NCBI RefSeq assembly: GCF_900497695.1
Contig: NZ_UIDD01000004.1
Span: forward strand, 186,001-250,000
Source: Pseudomonas wadenswilerensis
Lineage (GTDB): Bacteria > Pseudomonadota > Gammaproteobacteria > Pseudomonadales > Pseudomonadaceae
DNA length: 64,000 nt
Reading direction: 5' to 3'
Part shown: piece by piece, positions 24,973-35,518 of the stretch
Layout of the letters: every line of letters starts with the position of its first letter
Numbering within the stretch: the stretch's first letter is position 1
The notes under the pieces: model-generated
What the model was told of the DNA's origin: nothing
Database searches by the model: none
Seen by the model: only the letters and a program-made list of their open reading frames with translations
Program-made: the position numbers and the translations under genes

Positions 24973-25539
24973 TCAAGGCTTGGCCGCAGCCTGCCACAAC
25001 ACCTCGGCAACGCCCTGACGCCGCGCAATCAACCGCGCCGCGACAAACAGCAAATCCGACAACCGGTTGATATACGCCAGCCCCACCCCGGCCAAAGGCT
25101 CGACACTGTTCAACTGCTGGCAACGCCGCTCGGCACTGCGCGCCAGGCTGCGGCACACATGGGCCTGGGCAATCAGTGCCGAACCACTGGGCAGGATAAA
25201 GTTCTCCAGCGGCCCCAGCTCTTCGTTCCAGCGGTCGATCGCCGCCTCCAGGCGCTCCACTTCAGCACTGTTCAGCGCCTGGTAAGCGGGCATCGCCAAT
25301 TCCCCGCCCAGATCGAACAACCGGTGCTGACAAGGCGCCAGCACCTCGCTGAGCTCATCCAGCCTGTGCTCGGCCAACCCGGCCAGCAACAAACCCAGCT
25401 GGCTGTTGAGGCTGTCCACCTCGCCAATGGCTTCGATCCGCGGGTGGTCCTTGGGTACCCGGCGGCCATCGCCCAGGCCGGTCTCACCTTTGTCGCCGGT
25501 GCGGGTGTAGATCTTCGACAAACGAAAACCCATGCTCAT
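24973..25539 (-). CDS. Cob(I)alamin adenosyltransferase, PduO type
   Basis: Transfers the adenosyl group of ATP to cob(I)alamin, making coenzyme B12. The 188-residue helical-bundle protein begins with the family motif KIYTRTGDKGETGLGDG, then HPRIEAIGEVDSLNS, and has RSLARSAERR and YINRLSDLLFVAAR in the last helices. ATG 25539 overlaps the stop of the upstream histidine kinase gene (ATGA), so translation is coupled; ATG 25533 is also possible. No other cobalamin gene is nearby. Confidence 0.93.
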   Translation of the reverse strand: MSMGFRLSKIYTRTGDKGETGLGDGRRVPKDHPRIEAIGEVDSLNSQLGLLLAGLAEHRLDELSEVLAPCQHRLFDLGGELAMPAYQALNSAEVERLEAAIDRWNEELGPLENFILPSGSALIAQAHVCRSLARSAERRCQQLNSVEPLAGVGLAYINRLSDLLFVAARLIARRQGVAEVLWQAAAKP

Positions 25540-27548
25540 GACTCCGTCTTCAGGGGGGCAAGCGGCAGGCGCAAGGTGAAGCAGGTGCCCTGGCCAGGTG
25601 CCGATTGCACCTCCATCTGCCCCTTGTGATTGTTGGTGATGATGAAATATGACACTGACAGGCCCAAGCCCGTGCCCTGGCCGATTTCCTTGGTGGTGAA
25701 GAACGGCTCGAAGGTACGTTTGCGCACTGCTTCGGGCATGCCGATACCGTTGTCCTCGACCTGGATCTCCGCCCACGGCGGATTGAGCCGGGTGCGCAGG
25801 GTGATACGCCCGGGCTCGCTGTCATCCTGGCGCAGGTGAATGGCCTGGGCGGCGTTTTTCAGCAGGTTGAGCAGCACCTGTTCCAGTTCGTTGGCGGTGC
25901 ACGGCACCGGGCCCAGATCAGGGTCGAACTGGCGGACGATGGCCTGGCCCTTGAAATCGAAACCGATGGTCAGGTCGAAGTCGTTGCCGGCAATTTCCAC
26001 CGCCTGGTCGATCAGCGCCGGCAGGTCGCAAGGCGCCAGCTGGCGGTTGCTGCGGCGGCTGAAGCTGAGCATGTGGGTGACGATCTTCGCTGCACGGGCA
26101 CCGGCCTGCTGGATGCCGTCGAGCAACTGCGGTACTTCGCGGCTTTCCAGGTAGCGGTTGACGGTGGGCAGATCAATGCCGATCTCATCGGCCTGTTCCT
26201 GGTTCTTGGCCAGGTCCGGCGACAGCCGCCGGCGAATGTTCTGCACATTGTGCAGGATGGCGCCAAGGGGGTTGTTGATTTCGTGAGCCATGCCGGCTGC
26301 CAGGCCGCCGACTGAAAGCATCTTTTCCGACTGAACCATCATTTCTTCCAGCGACAGCCGCTGGGTGATGTCGTCGATCCGGATCACCACGCCGCGGCCA
26401 CCACCGCCCATCAGCGGGTAGAAGGTCAGGGCATAGTGGCGGGCGTCGTCGTCCTTGGTCCAGGTCACCCGCTCGATCTTCGCCACCCGGTGCTTTTCGA
26501 CGCTCTCCTTGAGCTGCGGCAGGAACGGCTTGAGCGGTTCGAAAGCGAGGAAGATCGGCTGGTTCAACGCTTCGTCAAGCGGTGTGCCGGAGAGCGCGCT
26601 GGCTTCCTGGTTCCACTGAGTGACGTAGAGCTGTTCGTCAAGGGCGATCAGCGCCGAGGGCATGGAGTCGATGATGCTGTTGAGATAATTCTGAAAGCCG
26701 GTGAGTTTTTTCTCGATCTTGCTGCGTACCTGAACTTCCAGCTCCAGTTTGCGGTTGGTGTGACGGGTTTCTTCGGCCAGACCCTGGGCCTGGTCGTAGG
26801 CGTCCTGAAATTCGTCGCGGGTGCGCTTGAGCTGCTGCTCGCGGGCTTCGATGCGCGAAAGCATGGTGTTGAAGGCGTCGGCCAGGCTGCCGATTTCGTC
26901 GTCATTGCCGCGTTTGGCGCGCAGGGCGTAGTTCTCTTCGCGGGTGACCTGGCGCGACAGTTCTTCGAGCTGGTAGATCGGCTGGGTGATCAGGCGCTTG
27001 ATCTGCCGGGCGATGATCATCCACAGCAGGATACTGAACACCAGGATGCCCAGGCTGGCAGTCAGGGTGCCGGTGTAGAAGGCCATCGGCAGTTCGCTGC
27101 TGGCCACCAGCAACAGGTGGCCGGGCGGGCCGCCCGCACGGGGCAGGCTCACCAGTTGCGTGCTGCGAAATTCGGTCAGGCGCCAATTGTCGATGTTGCG
27201 GTAGCGCTTGGGCAACGGCAGGGCTTCACCATGCTGCAACTGCGCCAGCATCTTGCCGTCGCTGCCGTACAGGGCGGCGGCGCGCAGTGGGGTGTAGCTG
27301 TCGAGTTCCTTGAGCAGGGCTTTGGCGGCTTCCGGCGAATCGCTGGCCTGTTGCGCCAGTTGCGGATTGGACACCAGTCGGCCGATAGTCTGCAGGGCCT
27401 GCGGGGCCATGCTCTCCTGGGAGATCCAGTAGGCAGCGCTGATAAAGGTCAGGTTGGCCACCAGCAGGATGGTGATCAACAACACCAGCAGGGCGGCCAG
27501 CAACTTCTGGCCGACCGGCAGGTTCTCCAGGCGTTCGCGCAAGGTCAT
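25536..27548 (-). CDS. Orphan PAS-containing sensor histidine kinase
   Basis: 670 residues. Order: membrane helix near residues 17-42, periplasmic sensor of about 125 residues, second helix near 175-195, HAMP, coiled coil, a PAS domain (about 285-390), HisKA with [11 protein letters not shown] (phospho-acceptor His422), and HATPase with N, G1 ([10 protein letters not shown]) and G2 ([10 protein letters not shown]) boxes. No response regulator is encoded next to it. A related kinase at this position in P. aeruginosa has, as I recall, been tied to swarming, with a regulator gene close by that is absent here. Its partner is unknown. Confidence 0.92.
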   Translation of the reverse strand: MTLRERLENLPVGQKLLAALLVLLITILLVANLTFISAAYWISQESMAPQALQTIGRLVSNPQLAQQASDSPEAAKALLKELDSYTPLRAAALYGSDGKMLAQLQHGEALPLPKRYRNIDNWRLTEFRSTQLVSLPRAGGPPGHLLLVASSELPMAFYTGTLTASLGILVFSILLWMIIARQIKRLITQPIYQLEELSRQVTREENYALRAKRGNDDEIGSLADAFNTMLSRIEAREQQLKRTRDEFQDAYDQAQGLAEETRHTNRKLELEVQVRSKIEKKLTGFQNYLNSIIDSMPSALIALDEQLYVTQWNQEASALSGTPLDEALNQPIFLAFEPLKPFLPQLKESVEKHRVAKIERVTWTKDDDARHYALTFYPLMGGGGRGVVIRIDDITQRLSLEEMMVQSEKMLSVGGLAAGMAHEINNPLGAILHNVQNIRRRLSPDLAKNQEQADEIGIDLPTVNRYLESREVPQLLDGIQQAGARAAKIVTHMLSFSRRSNRQLAPCDLPALIDQAVEIAGNDFDLTIGFDFKGQAIVRQFDPDLGPVPCTANELEQVLLNLLKNAAQAIHLRQDDSEPGRITLRTRLNPPWAEIQVEDNGIGMPEAVRKRTFEPFFTTKEIGQGTGLGLSVSYFIITNNHKGQMEVQSAPGQGTCFTLRLPLAPLKTES

Positions 27549-27599
27549 GTGAAAGGCGTTATCCCGGTCTGTAGGTGAAAGGGCAGGGTAGCGCCGTGC

Positions 27600-28610
<1,011 letters not shown>

Positions 28611-28630
28611 TTATTTTTTGGAGAAAAGGT

Positions 28631-29116
28631 ATGCCGTCGTTCGACGTGGTATCGGAACTGGACAAGCACGAAGTCACCAACGCCGTGGAAAACGCGGTCA
28701 AAGAGCTGGATCGCCGCTATGACCTCAAGGGCAAGGGCAGCTTCGAGTTCAAGGAAAAGGAGCTGACCGTCAACCTGACCGCCGAAGCCGAATTCCAGCT
28801 CGAGGCGATGATTGACATCCTCAAGCTGGCCCTGGTCAAGCGCAAGATCGACGTGCAGTGCCTGGAAGTGAAGGACGCCTTCGCCTCGGGCAAGGTCATG
28901 AAGCAGGAAGCGGTGCTCAAAGAGGGTATCGATAAAGAACTGGCGAAGAAGATCGTCGCTCATATCAAGGACGCCAAGCTCAAGGTCCAGGCCGCCATCC
29001 AGGGCGAGCAGGTGCGCGTCACCGGCAAGAAGCGCGACGACCTGCAAGAGGCCATCGCCGCCTTGCGCGCCAAAGAGTTCGGCATGCCCCTGCAGTTCAA
29101 CAATTTCCGCGACTGA
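28631..29116 (+). CDS. yajQ: YajQ family nucleotide-binding protein
   Basis: 161-residue DUF520 protein with two ferredoxin-like halves; begins [15 protein letters not shown] and ends [12 protein letters not shown], as in the family. YajQ proteins bind nucleotides, and in Xanthomonas and Pseudomonas members have been described as c-di-GMP receptors acting with transcription factors. TTGGAGAAAAGG gives a good ribosome site. It stands alone between panE and mscS. Confidence 0.95.
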   Translation: MPSFDVVSELDKHEVTNAVENAVKELDRRYDLKGKGSFEFKEKELTVNLTAEAEFQLEAMIDILKLALVKRKIDVQCLEVKDAFASGKVMKQEAVLKEGIDKELAKKIVAHIKDAKLKVQAAIQGEQVRVTGKKRDDLQEAIAALRAKEFGMPLQFNNFRD

Positions 29117-29232
29117 AGTCACGGAGCCCGGAACCTTGGCGCCTTTTTGGCGTCCGAGGGCCGAGGTGCCGCTGAAACGTTTGCGGCAGGTCTTATTCAG
29201 CTTTGTGCCGCCCGGCATCAGGAGAACACACT

Positions 29233-30075
29233 ATGGATTTGAACGCTGAGGTCGACCAGCTGGTCAAGGCTTCGCAAACCTGGCTTCCGATGATCATGGA
29301 ATACGGTAGCCGTCTGTTGCTGGCGTTGTTGACCCTGGCCATCGGCTGGTGGGTAATCAACAAGGTCACCTATCGCCTGGGCAAACTGCTTGCCCTGCGT
29401 AACGCCGACCTGGCCCTGCAAGGTTTCATCAGCAGCCTGGCCAACATCATTCTGAAGATCCTGCTGATTGTCAGCGTGGCCTCGATGATCGGCATCGAGA
29501 CCACCTCGTTCGTCGCTGCCATCGGTGCTGCGGGCCTGGCCATCGGTCTGGCCCTGCAAGGTAGCCTGGCCAACTTCGCGGGCGGCGTGCTGATCCTGCT
29601 GTTCCGTCCGTTCCGTATCGGCGACTGGATCGAAGCCCAGGGTGTGGCGGGTACCGTCGACAGCATCCAGATCTTCCATACCGTGCTGCGTACCGGCGAC
29701 AACAAGACCGTGATCCTGCCCAACGGCAGCCTGTCCAACGGCATCATCACCAACACCAACCGCCAGCCGACGCGCAAGGTGGTGTTCGATGTTGGCGTTG
29801 ACTACGACGCCGACCTGCAAAAGGCCCGCAACGTGCTGCTGGAACTGGCCCAGGACCCGCGGGTGCACCAGGATCCGGCGCCACAGGCAGTGATTTCGAC
29901 CTTGGGCGACAGCTCGATCACCGTATCGCTGCGCATCTGGGTCAACACCGCCGATTACTGGGACGTGCTGTTCATGCTCAACGAGCATGCCCGTGACCGC
30001 CTGAAGGCCGAGGGCATCGACATTCCCTTTCCACAGCGGGTGATCCGCGTGGTGCAGGAAGCGGCGGTGCAGTAA
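29233..30075 (+). CDS. mscS: Small-conductance mechanosensitive channel MscS
   Basis: 280-residue inner-membrane channel that opens under membrane tension during osmotic downshock. Three N-terminal helices; the pore helix AAIGAAGLAIGLALQGSLAN and the following FAGGVLILLFRPFRIGDWI are diagnostic, then the beta domain (VILPNGSLSN) and the alpha/beta vestibule. ATG 29233 is chosen because CAGGAGAAC lies at the right distance; an upstream in-frame ATG at 29203 has no such site. Confidence 0.95.
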   Translation: MDLNAEVDQLVKASQTWLPMIMEYGSRLLLALLTLAIGWWVINKVTYRLGKLLALRNADLALQGFISSLANIILKILLIVSVASMIGIETTSFVAAIGAAGLAIGLALQGSLANFAGGVLILLFRPFRIGDWIEAQGVAGTVDSIQIFHTVLRTGDNKTVILPNGSLSNGIITNTNRQPTRKVVFDVGVDYDADLQKARNVLLELAQDPRVHQDPAPQAVISTLGDSSITVSLRIWVNTADYWDVLFMLNEHARDRLKAEGIDIPFPQRVIRVVQEAAVQ

Positions 30076-30086
30076 CGACCGACGCA

Positions 30087-30142
30087 ATCGCGGGGCAAGC
30101 CCGCTCCTACACAATCCTGTAGGAGCGGGCTTGCCCCGCGAT
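30087..30142. repeat. REP palindrome (GCGGGCTTGCCCCGCG type)
   Basis: ATCGCGGGGCAAGCCCGCTCC... (30087-30111) and its exact inverse (30118-30142) with a six-base loop, directly after mscS. Confidence 0.88.
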
Positions 30143-30241
30143 GCTTTCAGCAGCCATTACACTTGTTCACGTCTTCGCGCTATCTGCGCCCAGTGCTTTC
30201 TGGCATATAGGCTCGCTTACTTCTGTTTGCCCGGTCTTATC

Positions 30242-31492
30242 ATGCTTACCCCCCTGATCAACATTACGCCGCTACGGGCGTTTTGTTTCGCCATGACCCT
30301 GGCGCTGTTCGAACTGCTTACCTACCTCGCCAGCGACGTGGTGATGCCGGCCATGCCGGTGGTGGTCGGTGAGCTCAACGCCAGCCCCGAATTCATCCCC
30401 CATGCCCTGAACCTCTACCTGCTCGGTGGCGTGCTGCTGCAATGGCTGATCGGCCCGCTGGCCGACCGTTACGGCCGTCGTCCGTTGCTGCTGGGCGGCT
30501 GCGCGTTCTTCTGCCTGGCCTGTATCGCCACCTTCTGGGTGCAGAGCATCGAGCTGTTCAACCTGCTGCGCCTGTTGCAGGGCATTGGCCTGGGCTTTGT
30601 GGTGACGGTCAGCTACCCGGCACTCAACGAGGCGTTCAGCGAAGCCGATGCAGTGCGGATGATGGCCTTGCTGGCCAATATCGCCCTGCTGTCGCCGCTG
30701 CTTGGTCCGCTGGTCGGTACCCTGCTGCTGGAGTGGGTGTCCTGGCGCTGGCTGTTCGTGCTGTTCGGTGCGGCAGCGGTGCTGGCCTGGTTTGCCCTGT
30801 ACCGGTTCATGCCGGAGACCCTCGGCGTCGAACGCCGGGATGGCTCGCGCCTGGCGTTCCAGCCGATCCACTTGCTGCCGTTGCTGGCCGGCTACGGGCA
30901 ACTGTTGGCCAACCGCCGCTTTGTCGCCGGCAGTGCCGCGCTGGGCCTGGTCGGCCTGCCGCTGATCGGCTGGATCGGCCTGTCGCCGGTGCTGTTGATC
31001 CACGACGAGGGCCTGAGCACCCTGGATTACGCCCTGTGGCAATTGCCGGTGTTCGGCGGCCTGATCCTCGGCAACCTGGTGATCAACCGGATTGCCGATC
31101 GCCATGCGCTCACCACCCTGGTGCGATTGGCGTTGTGGCCGTTTCTGATCGGTTTGCTGGGCATGATGCTCGGCACCTGGCTGTACCCTTCGGTACCGAG
31201 CCTGGTGATCGGCATGTCGGTGTATGCGCTGGGCCTGGGTATTGCCAACGCCGTGCTGTACCGCATGACGCTGTTTTCCAGCGAGCAGAGCAAGGGTCTG
31301 GTGTCGGCGATGCTGGGGATGATCACCATTGCCCTGCTGGGCCTTGGCGGGGCGTTGCTGGCGATGCTCGGGGCTGGCGCCAGCCTTGTGCACTTCGCCC
31401 TGGCGGCGGGGGCGGCGGGAATTCTGGCGCTATGGCCGCTGAGGGTCGTTCTGAGCGCTTCCACCAACTTGCCAGAGGCTATCCCGGAGTAG
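30242..31492 (+). CDS. MFS multidrug transporter, MdfA/Bcr-CflA type
   Basis: 416 residues, 12 predicted membrane helices. Drug:H+ antiporter-1 features: the acidic residue in helix 1 (FELLTYLASDVVMPAMP), motif A GPLADRYGRRPLLLGG between helices 2 and 3, and motif C-like SPLLGPLVG in helix 5. An E in helix 1 is typical of MdfA-like exporters. ATG 30242 is preferred; an upstream in-frame start would include part of the REP. The substrate cannot be read from sequence. Confidence 0.87.
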   Translation: MLTPLINITPLRAFCFAMTLALFELLTYLASDVVMPAMPVVVGELNASPEFIPHALNLYLLGGVLLQWLIGPLADRYGRRPLLLGGCAFFCLACIATFWVQSIELFNLLRLLQGIGLGFVVTVSYPALNEAFSEADAVRMMALLANIALLSPLLGPLVGTLLLEWVSWRWLFVLFGAAAVLAWFALYRFMPETLGVERRDGSRLAFQPIHLLPLLAGYGQLLANRRFVAGSAALGLVGLPLIGWIGLSPVLLIHDEGLSTLDYALWQLPVFGGLILGNLVINRIADRHALTTLVRLALWPFLIGLLGMMLGTWLYPSVPSLVIGMSVYALGLGIANAVLYRMTLFSSEQSKGLVSAMLGMITIALLGLGGALLAMLGAGASLVHFALAAGAAGILALWPLRVVLSASTNLPEAIPE

Positions 31493-31516
31493 CTCCGGTA
31501 ATAGCCTCAGCGCGGT

Positions 31517-33058
31517 TCAGGGGCGTTCTCCAACCTGGTTCTCGAGCGGTTCCTGCTTGCCCCGCTCCTGGCGCCATTGCAGGGCGATCAGGATCAGGGT
31601 CGGCACGCCGAGCAGGGCGGTGATCAGGAAGAAGTCGTGGTAGCCGAACTTCTCGACCATGACTCCCGAGTAACCGCCGATCAGCCGCGGCAACAGCAGC
31701 ATGATCGAACTGAGCAGGGCGTACTGCGTCGCCGAGAACTTCAGGTTGGTCAAACTCGACAGGTAGGCGACGAACGCCGAGGTGGCCAGGCCCGAGCTGA
31801 AGTTGTCCAGCGAAATGGTCAGCACCAGCATCTGCAGGTTGGCGCCCATGTCGGCGAGCATCAGGAACAGAATGTTGGTCGCCGCCGACGCCACGCCGCC
31901 GATGAACAGGATCGGCAGGATACCGAAGCGCACGATCAGCAGGCCGCCAAAACCGGCACCCACCAGGGTCATGATCAGGCCGAAGATCTTGCTGACGCTG
32001 GCGATCTGGTCCTTGGTGAAGCCCTGGTCGATGTAGAACACGTTGGCCATCACGCCCATCACCGTGTCGGACATCCGGTAGGTGGCGATCAGCCCGAGCA
32101 GCAGCAGGGCCTGCCAGCGGTAGCGGGTGATGAAGTCGTTGACCGGGGTCAGCACCGGTGCCAGGCCACGGCGGCCCATGGACGACAGGCACAGGACGGT
32201 CAGGGTGATGTACAGGATCGCCCGCAGGAAGGCGCGGTCTTCGAGCAGCAGGTCGAGCAGGCTCACGCCTTCGAACAGCACGCTGGCGAAATCGGTGTTG
32301 TACAGCTGGGTGAACGTTGCCGGTACCGATACCAGCAGGATGATCAGCACGAACACCGACACCAGCTGGTGGCTCAGGCCGTAGCGCGCCGCCGACAGCT
32401 GGGTGCGCAGTGGCACCGGAGGCTCGCGCATCAACAGGGTGGTGATCACTGCCGGCAGCATCATCACACCGAACAGCACGTAGGTGCCGGTCCAGGCCTT
32501 GTGCAGGTAGCTGAAGCCGGTGGAGCCGAAGCCCTCGGCGAAGAACAGCGCACCGGCGGTGGCCAGCAGCGCGGCAACCCGGTAGCCGGCCATGTAGCTG
32601 GCGGCAAGCGCAGCCTGGCGCTGGTCGTCGGCGATTTCCAGGCGATAGGCGTCGACGGCGATGTCCTGGGTGGCCGAGGCAAAGGCCACCAGTACCGCCA
32701 GGGCAATCAGCCACGACAGGTGTTTTTGCGGGTCGCAGAAGCCCATGCCGACCAGGCCGATGACCACCAGCACCTGAGACAGCACCAGCCAGGAGCGACG
32801 GCGCCCGAGTTTGCCGAGCAAGGGCAGGCGCCATTGGTCGAGCAGCGGCGACCACACCCATTTGAAGGCATAGGCCAAGCCGATCAGGCTGGCATAACCG
32901 ATGGTTTCACGGGCCACGCCGGCCTCGCGCAGCCATACCGACAGGGTCGAAAACACCAGCATGTAAGGCAAGCCGGCGGCAAAGCCGAGCAACAACAGTA
33001 CCAGTGTCGACGGGCTGGCATAGGCAGCGAGCGCAGCGCGCCAGGTTTTACGGGGCAT
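31517..33058 (-). CDS. ampG: Muropeptide permease AmpG
   Basis: Inner-membrane MFS-type permease (513 residues, about 14 helices) that imports GlcNAc-anhydroMurNAc peptides for recycling and so feeds the AmpR/AmpC sensing route. The N-terminal GFAAGLPYMLVFSTLSVWLREAGV and FKWVWSPLLDQWRLP are characteristic of AmpG. It is functionally linked to the mur cluster 14 kb away. An antisense frame across it is a shadow. Confidence 0.95.
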   Translation of the reverse strand: MPRKTWRAALAAYASPSTLVLLLLGFAAGLPYMLVFSTLSVWLREAGVARETIGYASLIGLAYAFKWVWSPLLDQWRLPLLGKLGRRRSWLVLSQVLVVIGLVGMGFCDPQKHLSWLIALAVLVAFASATQDIAVDAYRLEIADDQRQAALAASYMAGYRVAALLATAGALFFAEGFGSTGFSYLHKAWTGTYVLFGVMMLPAVITTLLMREPPVPLRTQLSAARYGLSHQLVSVFVLIILLVSVPATFTQLYNTDFASVLFEGVSLLDLLLEDRAFLRAILYITLTVLCLSSMGRRGLAPVLTPVNDFITRYRWQALLLLGLIATYRMSDTVMGVMANVFYIDQGFTKDQIASVSKIFGLIMTLVGAGFGGLLIVRFGILPILFIGGVASAATNILFLMLADMGANLQMLVLTISLDNFSSGLATSAFVAYLSSLTNLKFSATQYALLSSIMLLLPRLIGGYSGVMVEKFGYHDFFLITALLGVPTLILIALQWRQERGKQEPLENQVGERP

Positions 33059-33101
33059 GGGCCAACATCTGCCTCAAGTTTACGAAAACAAAGCGCGCAC
33101 T

Positions 33102-33455
33102 CTAACCGCTGTGCTCCATCGGGCGCCAGCCATGGCGCAACATATCCACACGATTATTGTGCAGGGTGATGCCTTCTGCCCGTAGCCGGGCACGCTGCTC
33201 GTCGCCCGATGGGGTGCCCAGCGCCAGGCTCAGGCGACCGCCGGCGCCCAGCACCCGGTGCCAGGGCAACTGGGTGTCACTGGGCAGCTGGCTCAGGGTA
33301 CGCCCGACCCAGCGCGCTGCACGGCCAAGGCCGGCCAGGTGGGCGAGCTCGCCGTAGCTGATCACCTTGCCGGCGGGTACCTGGCCAAGCACCAGATAGA
33401 GTGCCATTCGTCGGGCTTCGGCGCTTTCGGTCGGATCGCCAGGAATCCCGCTCAT
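33102..33455 (-). CDS. Alkyltransferase-like protein (DNA base-flipping)
   Basis: 117 residues with the MGMT C-terminal fold: VPAGKVISYGELA helix-turn-helix region, arginine finger GRAARWVGR, and the active-site loop PWHRVLG. The methyl-acceptor Cys of true O6-alkylguanine transferases (PCHR) is replaced by Trp, which defines the ATL family (YbaZ/Atl1). These proteins flip O6-alkylguanine and hand it to nucleotide excision repair. ATG 33455 is chosen; an upstream extension to 33503 is possible. Confidence 0.9.
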   Translation of the reverse strand: MSGIPGDPTESAEARRMALYLVLGQVPAGKVISYGELAHLAGLGRAARWVGRTLSQLPSDTQLPWHRVLGAGGRLSLALGTPSGDEQRARLRAEGITLHNNRVDMLRHGWRPMEHSG

Positions 33456-33541
33456 CGCGCAATTGACCCAGACCACGCGGGATGTGCCGGGTAGAGCGGG
33501 CAAATAAGAATTGAACTCATCGACATGGTGCAGGTCAGTCC

Positions 33542-33569
33542 TTGCTCTGATGGCGGGTATCTGGATAAT
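33542..33569 (+). promoter_or_regulatory. candidate promoter of the DUF481 gene
   Basis: TTGCTC (33542-33547), a 16-base spacer and GATAAT (33564-33569), about 40 bases before the start codon. Confidence 0.45.
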
Positions 33570-33607
33570 GCCCGACTTTTTTCGCGAACCCGAGTCCGTT
33601 GCTGCTT

Positions 33608-34615
33608 ATGTCTCCTAGAGCCCTGTTGTGCGTTGCCCTGGCCGCTGCCTGTACCCCAGCCCTTGCCGATACCGTGTGGATGAAAAACGGTGACAAGCTG
33701 AGCGGCAAGATCAAGGTCTTTGATGGCGGTAAACTGCTGCTCGAAACGCCCTATGGCGGCTCCATTGCACTGGACTGGAAGCAGGTCAAGACTCTGGAAA
33801 GCGACCAGGAACTGCTGGTCAAGCAGGACGCCTACACCGGCGAGAAGGCCAAGTCGCTGCACGCTGCAGACAACGGTAAGGTCACTCTGGCCAACGGCGA
33901 GACACCCAGGACGGTCGAGCTGGCCAGCATCCAGCAGATCATGAAACCAAAGCCGGTGGTCGAGGACCTGACCTGGAAGGGTAACGTCGACCTGGCCCTG
34001 GACTACAAACGCGCCGAAACCAACAGCGACGACTACGACATCGACTTCAAGACCACCGCCCGTCACGGCCGCTGGCGCCACCAGGCCGAGGGCGAATACA
34101 ACCGCGAGAGCAAGGACGACGTCACCACCACCAACAACTGGAGCGCCGAATATGCGCTGGACCGCTTCATTACCGAGAAGTGGTTCTGGCAGGGCCGTCT
34201 GGAATACAAGCGTGACCATATCGAAGACCTGGCCCGCCAGCGCACCGTGGGTACCGGCCCGGGTTACCAGTTCTGGGACAACGAGCTGGGCGCGTTCTCC
34301 CTCGGCTCGCTGATCAACCGTACCGACTATGAATACGCTGATGGCGGCAAGGACAACTTCTACTCGCTGGCCATGAAGTGGGACTACAACCGCTACCTGA
34401 TCGGCAAGCGCGTCGAGTTCTTCACCAACGGCGAGGTCGGCAAGCCGCTCGGCGGCGTCGCCGAGTACGCCCTGGATGCCGAAGTCGGCCTGCGCTACAA
34501 GGTCACCGAATGGGCCTCGCTCAACCTCAAGGCCGAGAAGGACATCATCAGCGGCACCCGCGACAGCGACCTGGACAAGACCCGCTACACCGCAGGTTTT
34601 GGCGTCGCCTGGTAA
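33608..34615 (+). CDS. DUF481 outer-membrane protein (YdiY-like)
   Basis: 335 residues from ATG 33608 (a TTG three codons upstream is less likely). Signal peptide at about 1-18, cleaved near ALA-DTVW. Residues about 19-110 repeat a small beta motif (WMKNGDKLSGKI, then TPYGGSIALDWKQV) seen in YdiY proteins. The rest is rich in alternating aromatic/polar residues, fits a DUF481 beta-barrel, and ends in GFGVAW with aromatic Trp as the last residue, as outer-membrane barrels do. Function unknown. Confidence 0.8.
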   Translation: MSPRALLCVALAAACTPALADTVWMKNGDKLSGKIKVFDGGKLLLETPYGGSIALDWKQVKTLESDQELLVKQDAYTGEKAKSLHAADNGKVTLANGETPRTVELASIQQIMKPKPVVEDLTWKGNVDLALDYKRAETNSDDYDIDFKTTARHGRWRHQAEGEYNRESKDDVTTTNNWSAEYALDRFITEKWFWQGRLEYKRDHIEDLARQRTVGTGPGYQFWDNELGAFSLGSLINRTDYEYADGGKDNFYSLAMKWDYNRYLIGKRVEFFTNGEVGKPLGGVAEYALDAEVGLRYKVTEWASLNLKAEKDIISGTRDSDLDKTRYTAGFGVAW

Positions 34616-34635
34616 GCACGCTGGCAACCCCGGGC

Positions 34636-34653
34636 GATAATGATTATTTTGTC
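34636..34653. promoter_or_regulatory. possible Fur box upstream of the HugZ-like gene
   Basis: GATAATGATTATTTTGTC matches the classic 19-bp Fur consensus perfectly over its first nine bases but only in part afterward (about 12 of 19). It lies about 70 bases before a haem-utilisation-type gene, which makes iron control plausible. Confidence 0.45.
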
Positions 34654-34722
34654 GGTTAACCAGGCTGGTCGGGCACTTTCACCGCCAGCCACGACGACGA
34701 TTATCGAGCGGGGAGACATACA

Positions 34723-35454
34723 GTGAGCGCGAAAGCCGCAACACAGGCACGGGAGCTGCTGCTCAAGGAATACCGCGGGGTGCTGTCGACCCATTCCAAG
34801 TCGATGCCGGGGTTTCCCTTCGGTTCGGTGGTGCCCTACTGCCTGGATGCCGACGGCAACCCGCTGATCCTGATCAGCCGCATTGCCCAGCACACCCACA
34901 ACCTGCAAAAAGACCCCAAGTGCTCGTTGCTGGTAGGCGAGCGTGATGCCCAGGACGTCCAGGCAGTGGGCCGCCTGACCGTGCTGGCCGAGGCGCACAA
35001 GCTGGTTGAGCCCGAAGCGGTCGAAGCCGCAGCAGAGCGCTACTATCGCTATTTTCCAGAGTCGGCCAACTACCATCAAGCCCACGATTTTGACTTCTGG
35101 GTGCTCAAGCCGGTGCGCCATCGCTACATCGGCGGCTTCGGCGCGATCCACTGGGTCGATCACCTGAGCCTGGCCAACCCCTTTGCCGGCAAGGCCGAAC
35201 AGAGCATGATCGAGCACATGAACAGCGATCATGCCAATGCCATCGAACACTACGTCCAGCTCAGCGGCCTGCCCCAGGGCGTGGCGGCGCAGATGGTCGG
35301 CATCGACAGCGAGGGCATGCACCTGCGCATTGGTCAGGGCTTGCACTGGTTGCCGTTCGCTGCGCCCTGCAATACGCCGATACAAGTGCGCGAGGCCCTG
35401 GTTTTTCTGGCCCGCGCCGATCAATGGCCGCAACGTGCAACCGCCGAGGCTTGA
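34723..35454 (+). CDS. HugZ-family haem utilisation protein (split-barrel flavin/haem fold, DUF2470)
   Basis: 243 residues. The N-terminal half is a pyridoxamine-phosphate-oxidase-like split barrel (GFPFGSVVPYCLDADGNPL, DPKCSLLVGE); the C-terminal half has IEHMNSDHANAIEHY, typical of DUF2470/HugZ haem-iron releasing proteins. GTG 34723 follows GGGGAGAC. It may degrade or handle haem in the cytoplasm, but the haem ligand cannot be fixed from sequence. A Fur-like site upstream supports an iron role. Confidence 0.78.
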   Translation: MSAKAATQARELLLKEYRGVLSTHSKSMPGFPFGSVVPYCLDADGNPLILISRIAQHTHNLQKDPKCSLLVGERDAQDVQAVGRLTVLAEAHKLVEPEAVEAAAERYYRYFPESANYHQAHDFDFWVLKPVRHRYIGGFGAIHWVDHLSLANPFAGKAEQSMIEHMNSDHANAIEHYVQLSGLPQGVAAQMVGIDSEGMHLRIGQGLHWLPFAAPCNTPIQVREALVFLARADQWPQRATAEA

Positions 35455-35518
35455 AATGGCGATGGATCGCATCCATTAAAGGTCTACTGCAAGGACATCT
35501 TGCGCAGAGGAACCGTTG

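Noticed and set aside
34616..34635. Terminator after the DUF481 gene
   Set aside because: No stem with a T-run is visible before the next gene's regulatory region.
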